Below, in pieces: positions 18,807 through 27,645 of a DNA stretch of 64,000 bases. Origin of the DNA: Noviherbaspirillum pedocola (GTDB taxonomy: Bacteria > Pseudomonadota > Gammaproteobacteria > Burkholderiales > Burkholderiaceae_D); the NCBI RefSeq assembly GCF_016632335.1, contig NZ_JAEPBG010000004.1, positions 416,857 through 480,856 of the forward strand, read 5' to 3'. A program made the position numbers and the translations under genes. Each line of letters starts with the position of its first letter. Position 1 is the first letter of the stretch. The notes under the pieces are model-generated. The model saw only the letters and a program-made list of their open reading frames with translations, made no database searches and was not told where the DNA came from.

Positions 18807-20848
18807 TCATGGGGCACTCACGAAATAAGTGACCACAGAGGTCGTTGCCTTCCCGCTCGGCAGGATGATGTCAAAAGTTTCCTGAACATCATACGAGATT
18901 GAGCAGTTATAGGGATCGAGGGATCCGACCACCTTAGTCACGCCGACGATCACGCCGTAGTACCAGATTCTCCCTGTATCGTATTCATAATGCACTGGTT
19001 CACGGGCTGTTGACACAGGATCGACCCGGTCCGGTTCGCATGGACGTTTGAGAGTCGCAGTCGCATTGCGTGGTGTGATCGAATATCGTGGCCGATTGTT
19101 AGAATCAAAACATCCGCCGACGCAAGTAAAATAGACTTTTTTCCCAAGTGAACATGCGGTGAGATCATATTGATAATTGATTCCTCCGGTACGCGTCCCT
19201 GCCTCGTATCGGTTCGTTGTGCATGGAGTAAGAGCGTAATCCTGTAATTCCGTTTTCACTCCTTCATCGATGTTATTTACGGTAACTTTTACGATCGCGG
19301 TACCCTTTGCGAACGTCAATAAATCTGTGCCGGTAATAATTGTTTCTCCAGGGCTTACGCCGGTCACCAATCCAGTGTTTGCATCTACCCAAGCGACACC
19401 GGGAGTATCGGAACTCCATTTCATGTTGGCCGGAGCGCCGAAATCCCTCCCAGTCTTGTCTGTCAGGGTCGCATTCATCTGCAATAAATCTGCGATGGTG
19501 ATAGTTTGGCCAGCAGGCGTGACGCGCAATGTAAACTCGCACGGTACAACTACCCCTTCTTTTTTACAGACATCGACACTTTGCTTGTAGTTGTAGTATT
19601 TATAGAGTTGAAGAGATAAATCGCCGGCTGCATAGATACTCTTGGAGAGAGCAAGCCTTGCGTAAGCAGTGCTAATAAACTTGGCAAATGGAGTATCTGG
19701 CACCTTCGTGCCTGATGTGGTTTTAGCCACCTCTAGGCCCGGGTCGGGGCATCCTTTGGCGTAATCCGTCAACGTCTTGATGAAGGTTACCGGATTGTCC
19801 ATGCCAATGATTTTCTTGATATAACTGTACAGGTTATCGGCGTTCGGATCCGTGAGCAGCTTGGTGAACTCAGTTCCATTCAAGGTGTCGTTCGCGAATT
19901 TTTTTACGCAGGCATCGCCCACGCCGGGATCCGTTTTGTATAACCCATTAATGATTCCGAGTGATATTTTTGCGACAAGGTTCACCGAGTTGAGCATGCG
20001 GGTTTTTTCATCCTGCTGTATCGTTACGGTAAACTGTGGCGACGAACCGACAATATCCTTCTTGGACTCGCTTCCGCCGTAGTAGGCGAGGTATTGCAGG
20101 TTCGTTGTCTTGCGAGGCTCAATTTCCGCTTCCGAAGCTCCCTCGGAAGGTGTTGTTGTGGCCTTCCAAAAAAGCGGCGTACGGTTTTTAATTCAAGGTT
20201 GTTCCCTGGTGCGTTCAACAGCCACATTTTGTCCGTCGCATCGTCCTGAAAAAAATAATATGGGAGAGATTGGACGGTTTCTGCGGACGCCAATATTTTC
20301 GGTGCCTTGGACAATGCGGTCTCGTTGGCGAGCGTATTTCTTGTCTCCATTGCAACCTGCCACACCGCATCGATGACGGCATCAGACTGGATTGGCGGAG
20401 TGCCGGCTTTGAGCGCATCGGAAATTTTTGCCGTCAAGTACGGGAAGCTGGGCGAGCCGGTCACTGTTTTCGATATCGATGGATCAGTAGAATACAGGTC
20501 GCCATTTGCAATTCTTACGAATGCCTCCGCCGTTGTTGCTGTGTTGAACGTTATTTGTTTGCGTCCAACCGCCATTAGATAGGGGCCGTCTGAACCCGAT
20601 GCGACGAACAGGTAATCCTTGCCATCGTCTGGCAATGCGGGAAGCTGCTGAGTCATTCCGACGCTGCCTTGCGGAGTATCGACACTGCTTATTTTGGCTT
20701 TGGACGCGGCGGGGATACTAGAATCTATGGCGAAGTCCTTAGATGTGCCCGTATCCGTGCTCGAGGAACCTCCCCCACCGCATGACTGGCATAAAATCGC
20801 GGTGAGTGCCGCTGCTAAAACGATTTTGGCTCGTTGATACGTACGCAT
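18807..20848 (-). pseudogene. Big2 (Ig-like) domain lipoprotein, split by a single-base frameshift
   Basis: Two abutting frames together make one protein of about 680 residues. The first part (start 20848, GGAG upstream) has a lipoprotein signal ending at a Cys before a Gly/Ser run. It breaks at a run of six T (minus strand; 20168-20173). Adding one T restores a continuous frame (RRFFWKATTTPSEGASE...) into the second part. That part carries a bacterial Ig-like group 2 domain (PAGQTITIADLLQMNATLTD..., W-S-S-D-T-P-G-V-A-W-V-D, G-L-V-T-G-V-S-P-G-E) and a Cys-rich C-terminus. Exported, surface or periplasmic. The break may be a true mutation, phase variation or a sequence error. Confidence 0.75.
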
Positions 20849-21370
20849 GTTATCTCCGCTCTTTTGTTGCCCGGAAGGTCCGACATGGCTTCTGGGGTAT
20901 TTCACTTCGTTGGCGCAAATTAGCGTAGATACCTTTTCGAAAATGTGGCAAATGAATAAGAAAGCGCTTGAGGTGTGTCAAGCGAAAACTTGTACACCTG
21001 GGGCGGAAATTGCGTCATGCCGGCGCAATCGTTCAATTTGCCGCTAAGATAGATAAAGGCGCGTGATTTGATTTTCGAAATCACTATCACTGTACGATTA
21101 ATATCCTGATGAGAATTGATGCGGCGGTAAAATTGCCGTAGGTCTTGCACTACAGATTTTTCAACAGAATTGGCCGGCTGCTGTCGATGGCGAAAGGACA
21201 GCACCTCACTCAGTACAGACCTAAGCCGGACCATAGACTTATGTCGGATATAAAAATTGAAAGCGGCCATACCGCTTGGCTGTACGCCTCCGACCCAAGA
21301 CTTTAGATCCAAATACGTGGCCAGTAGAGGTAAGGGCTACCTCATTTATCATCCCGAGGCGGCTGGGTGG
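20849..21370. other. Intergenic with a TTTTTCAACAGAATTGGCC motif
   Basis: About 520 bases. A 130-codon minus-strand frame (20920-21312) exists but lacks a good start and family. At 21157-21175 the motif TTTTTCAACAGAATTGGCC is near-identical to the two inverted copies at 22794 and 22944, suggesting remnants of a shared mobile element. Confidence 0.4.
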
Positions 21371-22426
21371 TTACGACGAGGTCATATTAATGTTTCTGCT
21401 TTTTGGAAGGTTCATCCGATGTGCAAAACAAAGACACATTAAACCGACTCCCAACAAGGTAAGCATAGATGGCTCCGGCACCGTTCCTTGTTCTGGTTCT
21501 GGCTCCTCGATGTCCGATTGAAATCTCTGGGCTAATGGACTATCGTAAGTTTCGCCAAAGTCCGGCTTACACTGCAAGCCAGGGCGGCAAAAGGTGGTTT
21601 TTGGTAATTCAGTGAAAGAACAAAACGACGGTATTATTCCCTGACCTAAAAGCCAGTTATCTTGAATAAGGTAATTTTGACCCCCGAAGCTTTGATTAAA
21701 TGCCCCAAATGAATCGTGCTGTATTCCTGAATACTTCCAGGCACACATGTCGGCATTTTCTCTGCCGCTTGTTGCAGTTTGCGGGCCAGGCTCCTTCCAC
21801 GCTGAAAGGTATGGATCACTAATCGCTTCCGTGAGTTCATGTGCAATGACAGATAGCATCCCACCGACGATCGGATCGCCACGGAATTGCACTAGATTAT
21901 CAATGCAGGTGGGAGCATTTTGCGCATTGCCAACAAATCCATAAACAAACGACCCAGAATAAGCATGCCATCCACAACTCGTTACTCCAAAGTTTGCAAC
22001 GGAGATCGAAGGTCCCGTTAGAACCAAGTTAAGATTATTCCCCTGTGCCTGGGGACTGTTTCTGGCTATGGAACTGATCGTAGATTGGTTAAGTGAAGTA
22101 CCATAGGTAGATGCATCTAGGGCAATTGATTGGCCTAGCTGAACTCCGAGTGGACTGTTCGCCCTATCACTATAAAAGCGAGTGATCCCCCACCAGTTAG
22201 TACCACTTATCCCGCTAATGAAATTATTAAAAATCGGCTGTACAGTTGTGACCTGACTCCCCCAACCATAATAGATAAGGTTAACGGTTGTCATTCCCCC
22301 TAGGACGGGTCCACCGTTATAAATGGGATCTGCTGCCACTTCGTTAGAGGCAGAACCAAGTCCCATAAGCAGCGAGATCGCGACAATAAGGGACGCCGGA
22401 TTTTCGATTTGTTTGCCATCAATCAT
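21371..22426 (-). CDS. EXORDIUM/PHI-1-like exported protein with PEP-CTERM sorting signal
   Basis: A 351-residue protein with a signal peptide (residues about 10-32). Its central domain resembles the EXORDIUM/phosphate-induced protein 1 family: NLIYYGWG near residue 50, TNWWGITRFY, TSCGWHA, and the diagnostic HELTEAISDPYLSAW (residues about 198-212), where plant proteins have HELAE...NPL-NAW. It ends in a PEP-CTERM signal (VPEPSMLTLLGVGLMCLCFAHRM), recognised by exosortase for surface attachment or release with exopolysaccharide. The ATG at 22426 is chosen because GGAGG lies five bases before it. HELTE could be a metal-binding remnant. Bacterial function unknown. Confidence 0.8.
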   Translation of the reverse strand: MIDGKQIENPASLIVAISLLMGLGSASNEVAADPIYNGGPVLGGMTTVNLIYYGWGSQVTTVQPIFNNFISGISGTNWWGITRFYSDRANSPLGVQLGQSIALDASTYGTSLNQSTISSIARNSPQAQGNNLNLVLTGPSISVANFGVTSCGWHAYSGSFVYGFVGNAQNAPTCIDNLVQFRGDPIVGGMLSVIAHELTEAISDPYLSAWKEPGPQTATSGRENADMCAWKYSGIQHDSFGAFNQSFGGQNYLIQDNWLLGQGIIPSFCSFTELPKTTFCRPGLQCKPDFGETYDSPLAQRFQSDIEEPEPEQGTVPEPSMLTLLGVGLMCLCFAHRMNLPKSRNINMTSS

Positions 22427-23188
22427 CATTGCCTCCATTAAATTAGGGAATGAGGGCACCCCTTAATCGCTACATACAACAAATATGCCAGTGTTTTTAA
22501 CTGCTTGTTTTTCTTCGACTGCGCAGCGAATAGCGAACAACCGCCCACACCTTTTGTAAATAATTCCGACATCACTAAAAATAAAGCGCGGCAGAAACGA
22601 AACTACGGGAGTTAATACGTGCAAGACAATGACTTGCAACTAAGCCACGAAATGCATGGTCACAAAATACTGACAGAGCGCATTGATGTGCATATCGACT
22701 ATTCCGCTCCGTATATAGGGACATACAACTGATTATCGTCCGCAAAGTGGAAGGAAGCTGCCGTTCGTCTTCTTAATGTCAACGGCCGCTTATGGCCGAT
22801 TGCGTTGAAAAAGTCGCTTAATTTGCCCTCGGGATCGAAAGAGGCTTTAACTCGACTGTTCAGAAATGCCGCCATTGAACGATCGTCAATCAAGTGGAGA
22901 GTTCATACTCGTAAAAAGCGCTCTCCATTGTTGCGAGAAGGAATTTTCAACACAATCGGCCGATCCCGGCCGCTGGACCTTGGCAGACACTAACTTGAAC
23001 AGCCCCATTTCACTCTCGAGATACGCATTCCATAATGCGTAAGAGCGGTCAAAAAAGAGGGTTGGCTGCAAAACGGATATGGTCTTTACCGGAGCCCCCG
23101 CACTACTAAGGCTGAGCTTCGCCTTAATCTTCGATCAATCCTAGCCGTCGCAGGTCGTACGTGCTACAGATCCACAAGGAGTGATGCC
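22427..23188. other. Gene-poor region with inverted-repeat relic
   Basis: About 760 bases upstream of both the EXORDIUM-like gene (minus) and the ankyrin gene (plus). It contains the inverted-repeat element at 22794-22961. No gene recognised. Confidence 0.5.
22794..22961. repeat. Inverted-repeat pair flanking 130 bp (possible MITE or IS relic)
   Basis: GGCCGATTGCGTTGAAAA at 22794-22811 and TTTTCAACACAATCGGCC at 22944-22961 are reverse complements at 17 of 18 positions. A third related copy lies at 21157-21175. Such TTTTCAAC...GGCC ends are typical of transposon termini. No transposase lies between them. Confidence 0.5.
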
Positions 23189-24022
23189 ATGAGCGAGCAG
23201 CAGCCGGACCAGGATATGAGCAAGGCAGTACAGTCGCCTGATGAGCGCCTTGTCGCCGCTGCACACGCTGGCGATCTGCCTGCGGTACAGCAAGCTGTCA
23301 CCGATGGCGCTAACATCGACGCGAAGGTCGTCACGGACCGGTTCCGGGGTGAAGAATTCCAAAGCACGGCCTTGCATCTGGCGGTACTGTATGCGCACGA
23401 GGCGGCCGCTGTCTATCTCTTGGAAAAGGGTGCGGACGCGAATGCTGTCGACAGCGCAGGCCGCGCACCGCTACACCTGGCAACTATCGCGCGACAGACC
23501 AACTTCGTACGTATGCTTTTAAACGCCGGCGCCGACGTGAATCTGAAGGATGCCAAAGGATATTCGCCGCTGCATTCGATTTCCTCAGTAGGAAACTCCA
23601 CGGAGATTATCGATCTGTTGCTTGAGCGCGGTGCGGATGTAAATGCCGCTGACAATGGCGGCGTGACCCCAATTTTTGATGCGGTGTATAACGCGCAACC
23701 AGTGCTCGTCAAAAAATTGCTTGAACATGGCGCGATGTTCAATGCGTTCGACAACAATGGCGAGCAGCCGATCCATTTTGCTAATCGAGATAAGTTGAAA
23801 GAGCGTGGGGGAATGGAACGGACAGTGGAGTGCCTCGCGCTCCTTCTCGAGGCTGGGGCGAGCGCGGACGCGCCTGATCGTCATGGCAAGACCCTGGTGG
23901 AGCAATGCGAAAACGATCCGCGAATAGCAGAGCTGGTGGCAGTTTTCAAAGCCAAAGCCGGAGTTGATGCTACGCTTGCAAAGTTTCGGCGTGAAGGTCC
24001 ACAGGGAGACAGCGATGACTGA
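23189..24022 (+). CDS. Ankyrin-repeat protein
   Basis: A 277-residue soluble protein starting at an ATG preceded by AAGGAG. From about residue 20 to 230 it consists of five to six ankyrin repeats (consensus stretches TALHLAVLYAHEAAAVYLLEKGAD, APLHLATIARQTNFVRMLLNAG, SPLHSISSVGNSTEIIDLLLERG, TPIFDAVYNAQPVLVKKLLEHG). A degenerate repeat and a short charged tail follow. There is no signal peptide. Ankyrin repeats mediate protein-protein binding. In bacteria they occur both in cytoplasmic proteins and in host-directed effectors. The gene converges with the SET-domain gene 43 bases away. Partner unknown. Confidence 0.88.
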   Translation: MSEQQPDQDMSKAVQSPDERLVAAAHAGDLPAVQQAVTDGANIDAKVVTDRFRGEEFQSTALHLAVLYAHEAAAVYLLEKGADANAVDSAGRAPLHLATIARQTNFVRMLLNAGADVNLKDAKGYSPLHSISSVGNSTEIIDLLLERGADVNAADNGGVTPIFDAVYNAQPVLVKKLLEHGAMFNAFDNNGEQPIHFANRDKLKERGGMERTVECLALLLEAGASADAPDRHGKTLVEQCENDPRIAELVAVFKAKAGVDATLAKFRREGPQGDSDD

Positions 24023-24065
24023 AACAGCATGTGAAAATGTAACGACCGAAGAGGCGAAGAATCTT

Positions 24066-24818
24066 TTATTTGCCTTGTACTAAATCACCCGCGCCAGCAA
24101 GGGTGCCCGTCGCGCGCTTGGTGATGGAGTCCTCGTGCTGAGCGAGGAAGTCCATAAAAAAACGCAGCCGATCGACGCCCTTGAGATCGCTTGGCAACTC
24201 CTTCTTGCAGCGGGAACATCGGCACACGAAACCCATGTCGCGTACTAGGGAGAGATTGCGAATCAGGTAATCTTGCTGAAGGAAACCGTTATCTTCGCCA
24301 CAGTAGCTCCATGTGATTTCCTGCCCTGGCTGGATAGGCAGCTTGGCCGCCAAGCCCTGTTCGCCAGCGACAGGATCCACCGCGACCATCGCGGCGGAGG
24401 GATCGCAGGAATGGTTCGCGCGGGACAGCGTTTTGTACATGCCGTAGCCAGTGATGGCTTTTTCACCGGCGCCGAAGACGATATTGTTTGTGACGACACC
24501 GACATAGAGCTTACGCACTAGGGTTCTTTGTACGCCGTAGCGTTTGGCCAGCAGCCGTTCGATTTCGGTGTCGTTGTGCAGCGGCGGGAAAACATCCTCG
24601 CTCTTGAGTTGCCAGCTGTAATAGGTGTTTCGCAAGCTAGCGTTCGCTAGCAGTTTGTGGGTTAGATCCCAAGCATAGGTGCCAAGCTCATGCTGATCGG
24701 CTGGGACGGTGACCAGTGGCTTTTCGCACAGGATCGTCTCTCCGACGGCGATTGGCGCGGCGGCCACTAGCTGTTTCTCTCCCGCATTGCCCCATTTCTC
24801 CACCTTCCACTTCGCCAT
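24066..24818 (-). CDS. SET-domain protein (putative protein lysine methyltransferase)
   Basis: A 250-residue protein. The N-terminal SET motif region (GNAGEKQLVAAAPIAVGETILCEKP, first 20 residues of the fold near 10-35) is followed by a helical insert. The catalytic core is at about 120-180: ITGYGMYKTLSRANHSCDPSAAM carries the N-H-S-C motif that binds S-adenosylmethionine, and QEITWSYC its partner strand. A Cys-rich post-SET segment (CRCSRC, about 200-205) probably binds zinc with the NHSC Cys. The architecture is closest to SMYD-like eukaryotic enzymes. SET proteins in bacteria are uncommon and often thought to be acquired. Convergent with the ankyrin gene. Confidence 0.85.
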   Translation of the reverse strand: MAKWKVEKWGNAGEKQLVAAAPIAVGETILCEKPLVTVPADQHELGTYAWDLTHKLLANASLRNTYYSWQLKSEDVFPPLHNDTEIERLLAKRYGVQRTLVRKLYVGVVTNNIVFGAGEKAITGYGMYKTLSRANHSCDPSAAMVAVDPVAGEQGLAAKLPIQPGQEITWSYCGEDNGFLQQDYLIRNLSLVRDMGFVCRCSRCKKELPSDLKGVDRLRFFMDFLAQHEDSITKRATGTLAGAGDLVQGK

Positions 24819-25220
24819 TGCCGTCGCTCTAAGATTCCAAAAGCGTGGATTCTACGCGGATTGCACGCGTGCGAGTGGCGCTCGGTTCATTTATGTTCCG
24901 AAACTCGAATCTGTTGGTATGCGCTGCATATCGGTCGCAAATTCAATCTCCCTACGTCTGTAAAAATCCGAATCAGACTAGCCGTTTTACCAGGAGGCTC
25001 TATTGCAGAAGCTATGCAAGCAATAAACGGAGAATTTCCGAATCGATGAATTTATGCGCAGTTGGCAGGTTTGAGCTATGACAGACAACCATTTCGTCGA
25101 CAGTTGGAGGTCGCGGATCTTCGTACGGATATTTTTCTATCCGCACAAAAATAATGTCTGCGCGCGCCATAGTGAGCTATGCCACGCGGACTCTACAGTA
25201 CCGCCGTCGATGTACCGCTG
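24819..25220. other. Intergenic, no gene recognised
   Basis: About 400 bases upstream of the SET gene and downstream of the FKBP gene. No coding signal or structure identified. Confidence 0.4.
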
Positions 25221-25622
25221 CTATTGCACCGACAGAACTTCCACTTCGAAAGTCAGCGTCGCATTCGGCGGAATCACTCCAGAAATACCACGCGCGCCAT
25301 AGGCGGTCTCTGGTGGACAGGTCAGTTTAGCCTTGCCGCCAACATCGATATGTTGGATACCTTGGGTCCAGCATGGGACGACACGATTGAGCGGAAAAGT
25401 GGCTGGCTGACCACGTTTATACGAACTATCGAACTCCGTGCCATCGGCGAGTGTGCCGCGGTAATTTACCACGACCGTATCAGACGCTTTTGGCGCTACG
25501 CCAGTACCTACCTTGATAGTTTCGACGACTACGCCTGAAGGCAAAGTTTGTTTGGCAGGCGCCGCAGCAATGGATGAAGCGGCTGCGAAAACCAAAGTAG
25601 CAACCAGAAAGGAGCGCTTCAT
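25221..25622 (-). CDS. FKBP-type peptidyl-prolyl cis-trans isomerase, exported
   Basis: A 133-residue protein: signal peptide (residues 1-20, A-A-A cleavage region) and one complete FKBP domain. Key motifs are VVVNYRGTLADGTEFDSSYKRGQPATFPLNRVV, GKAKLTCPPETAYG and IPPNATLTFEVEVLSV. It should speed proline isomerisation during folding of periplasmic proteins. The usual I-x-G-W-x-E-G is W-T-Q-G here, a mild deviation. AAAGGA precedes the ATG. It follows the H-NS-like gene by 19 bases on the same strand, so they may be co-transcribed. Confidence 0.92.
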   Translation of the reverse strand: MKRSFLVATLVFAAASSIAAAPAKQTLPSGVVVETIKVGTGVAPKASDTVVVNYRGTLADGTEFDSSYKRGQPATFPLNRVVPCWTQGIQHIDVGGKAKLTCPPETAYGARGISGVIPPNATLTFEVEVLSVQ

Positions 25623-25641
25623 GCAAATATTCCTTTTGCTG

Positions 25642-25926
25642 CTAGCTTAAGCGGTACTGTTCTTTATCTTTTCCGTGCAGCCAACCAGGCATTCGACCAC
25701 GGCCAGACCATGTGTTTCCTTGGTCGTCGCGGAATTGCACCTTACCCCCGGCCTTGGCTTTCCCACCGCGCTTTTTGGTGCCAACGATGTCGTCGATGGA
25801 CAACCCATAATCTGCCATCAGGCTTTTTATTTTGTCGACCGCGCCTTGCACTTCTTTAGTGCGTGCTTCTTCTGCAGCACGTTGGAGTTCAGCGATTTGA
25901 TTTTGTATCTCTTTGTACGTTGCCAT
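25642..25926 (-). CDS. H-NS family nucleoid-associated protein
   Basis: A 94-residue DNA-binding protein. It has an N-terminal coiled-coil oligomerisation region (residues 1-45, MATYKEIQNQIAELQRAAEE), a Lys/Gly-rich linker (KKRGGKAKAGGK) and the C-terminal DNA-binding motif FRDDQGNTWSGRGRMPGWL. H-NS proteins bind AT-rich DNA and silence horizontally acquired genes, which would suit the accessory surroundings. AGGAG precedes the ATG. This short MATYK...-type H-NS is common in Burkholderiales, where a genome carries many copies. Confidence 0.93.
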   Translation of the reverse strand: MATYKEIQNQIAELQRAAEEARTKEVQGAVDKIKSLMADYGLSIDDIVGTKKRGGKAKAGGKVQFRDDQGNTWSGRGRMPGWLHGKDKEQYRLS

Positions 25927-26372
25927 TTCCCACTCCTATATTGAAAAAATGCATCGCTCACATGGCACTTGTTTGTGTTCTTGACCTAGGGTTAATTGAT
26001 ATTAACCACATTCGGCAAAAACGCAAATTCGCGAAGCAGGGCCGAGTGTAGTAGATGCGTAGAAATATTGCTAGCTGGATTATTAGACCTTTGACTATAA
26101 ACAAGCGAGGTAATGAGGGCGGAATTCGCATCGTCGTGAAATGCTCTAATTATTAGGACAATACTGCACAATAAAAACTGCTTTCAACTGAGTTAAAGAC
26201 GGCGCAATAAAAATCATCGTCTGCGTAGGCTGTGGTATGAAAAGGTAAGCTTTAGTATTTAGGATGTCTTGCACCATTAATAGTCGACGTTTCAATCACG
26301 GGCGGATCGTCGATGCTCAGTCCGTGATAACAGCAATGGGTAGTCCCTCAAAATTTCGCTTCTGACGTCCGC
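25927..26372. other. AT-richer intergenic region, no gene recognised
   Basis: About 450 bases upstream of the H-NS gene, AT-richer than its surroundings. It likely contains the H-NS promoter. No gene seen. Confidence 0.4.
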
Positions 26373-26915
26373 TTACAGTCTGAACCGTCCCCCCACTATT
26401 TTCATGATCGATTGCACTCGGCTGCCAAGCGCTAATCCGTCATCAACATTTGGAATCTCTGCTTTTCGCGGAAAACTGGAAGACCAGTCTAGCTGCGAAG
26501 CCAGGTGGTGCTTGGCTCGCCCAAAATCACAGATCAATGCCAGGATGGGAAAGTAGAACGCAGGCCGCCTTGGCAAGATCCAGATAGCTGCGAAACTCGG
26601 GGCAGACTGAATGACAACAAGTTGGGGCTGGCCACTGCGATCGAGTATGGCGCGCATTTCTTTGTAGATGTCGCTGAAGAAGGGACGGGATACTGGCATA
26701 CAACCGCGCGCCTGCTTCGGTCGGTATCACTCCGCGGTTGATCCGTTCAAATAGAAGTGTTCCACGCGCCTCCTCTAGCGCTTGAATCGAAGAGCTAACT
26801 GCTGAGCCATTGATGGAAAGCTCTCGCGCCGCTTCCACGACGGATTAGTGCATATATGCCGATTTGAATGCCTGGAGGTTCCTGAGAGGAGCTTTGCGCA
26901 GCGCGATGTAGCACT
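26373..26915 (-). pseudogene. LysR-family regulator, decayed copy of the gene at 52961
   Basis: Fragments in different frames line up with the intact LysR at 52961-53875. They are YIALRKAPLRNLQAFKSAYMH, a stop, then EAARELSINGSAVSSSIQALEE, GTLLFERINRGVIPTEAGARLY, and after a frameshift EMRAILDRSGQPQLVVIQSAPSF and AAIWILPRRPAF. The stop replaces the Lys in the helix-turn-helix region, and similarity fades after about residue 140. It lies divergently from the transketolase relic, as the intact pair does, so the whole regulatory arrangement was duplicated. Confidence 0.8.
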
Positions 26916-27044
26916 GAATTGAGTTCATCTATAGGTAAAAATTCATCGCTATACAGGTATGGCTGCCGTTCATACACTGAGTTTCAAGGAGTGCACGTTC
27001 CTTATTGTTTCTCTTCTTTAAAACCCTAATCGGAGACAACTCAA

Positions 27045-27306
27045 GTGAGACAACATAACCCTACCACTTCCTTGGGGAAGTGCCGCATATCGAATCCGCC
27101 GGTACGCCTTGCAGAAGGGAGCGGTACAAGTGCAGGGATATATCGAACAGGCATTCGGGATTGCGGACATTCTGACCGTCGCAGGCACGTTGGTCCGTGC
27201 CGGCGTTGCGACGTCTTCCCCCCAGATTGCCCCGCCTGACACATTCTTGGCTGCCGGCCCTCTGCCGACGCTGCACGACCAATACGGCCTTTCGGTCAGT
27301 GCATGA
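27045..27306 (+). pseudogene. Transketolase relic: start of N-subunit fused to end of C-subunit
   Basis: It begins with the same upstream sequence as the intact gene at 52840 (CGGAGAC...AAGTG) and after one frameshift reads AYRIRRYALQKGAVQVQGYI and EQAFGIADILTVAG, matching the N-subunit. It then jumps directly to TLVRAGVATSSPQIAPPDTF and LAAGPLPTLHDQYGLSV, matching the end of the C-subunit. About 1.6 kb that should lie between is deleted. It is non-functional. It stands in the position the transketolase genes hold in the second copy, between LysR and the MFS transporter. Confidence 0.8.
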
Positions 27307-27645
27307 CGGCGAGTGTTAAAAGCTGGCTTTAGTAACAACCAAAACAACAGCGAGGGCACGGTATGGCAGCGCCTTTCTGCATCCGTCAACCCCGCAAGCA
27401 CCGGTTTAAACCGCACAAGCCGAAAGCTTGGGCATGGCATAGCGATCTTGCCACCGCTTGCGTCACCGCCCGCTAGCCCGCCGCAATTCCCGTTCGACGG
27501 CCGACACATTGAGGCGGCTTGTGCTTAGTCCAAAAACGTCATCTCGTGTAGTCGTCTTCCTGGATCCGCGTCTGCTTGCATGGAAGTCGTCCAGGAGTCC
27601 GATGCATGGCGTTTGGAACGTACAGCCAAACTGAAGGAGACAAAG
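27307..27645. other. Intergenic leader of the MFS gene
   Basis: About 340 bases between the transketolase relic and the MFS start. Much longer than the corresponding 126-base spacer in the second copy. No gene recognised. Confidence 0.4.

Noticed and set aside
20920..21312. 130-codon minus-strand frame
   Set aside because: No ribosome site and no protein-like pattern. It overlaps a transposon-end-like motif.
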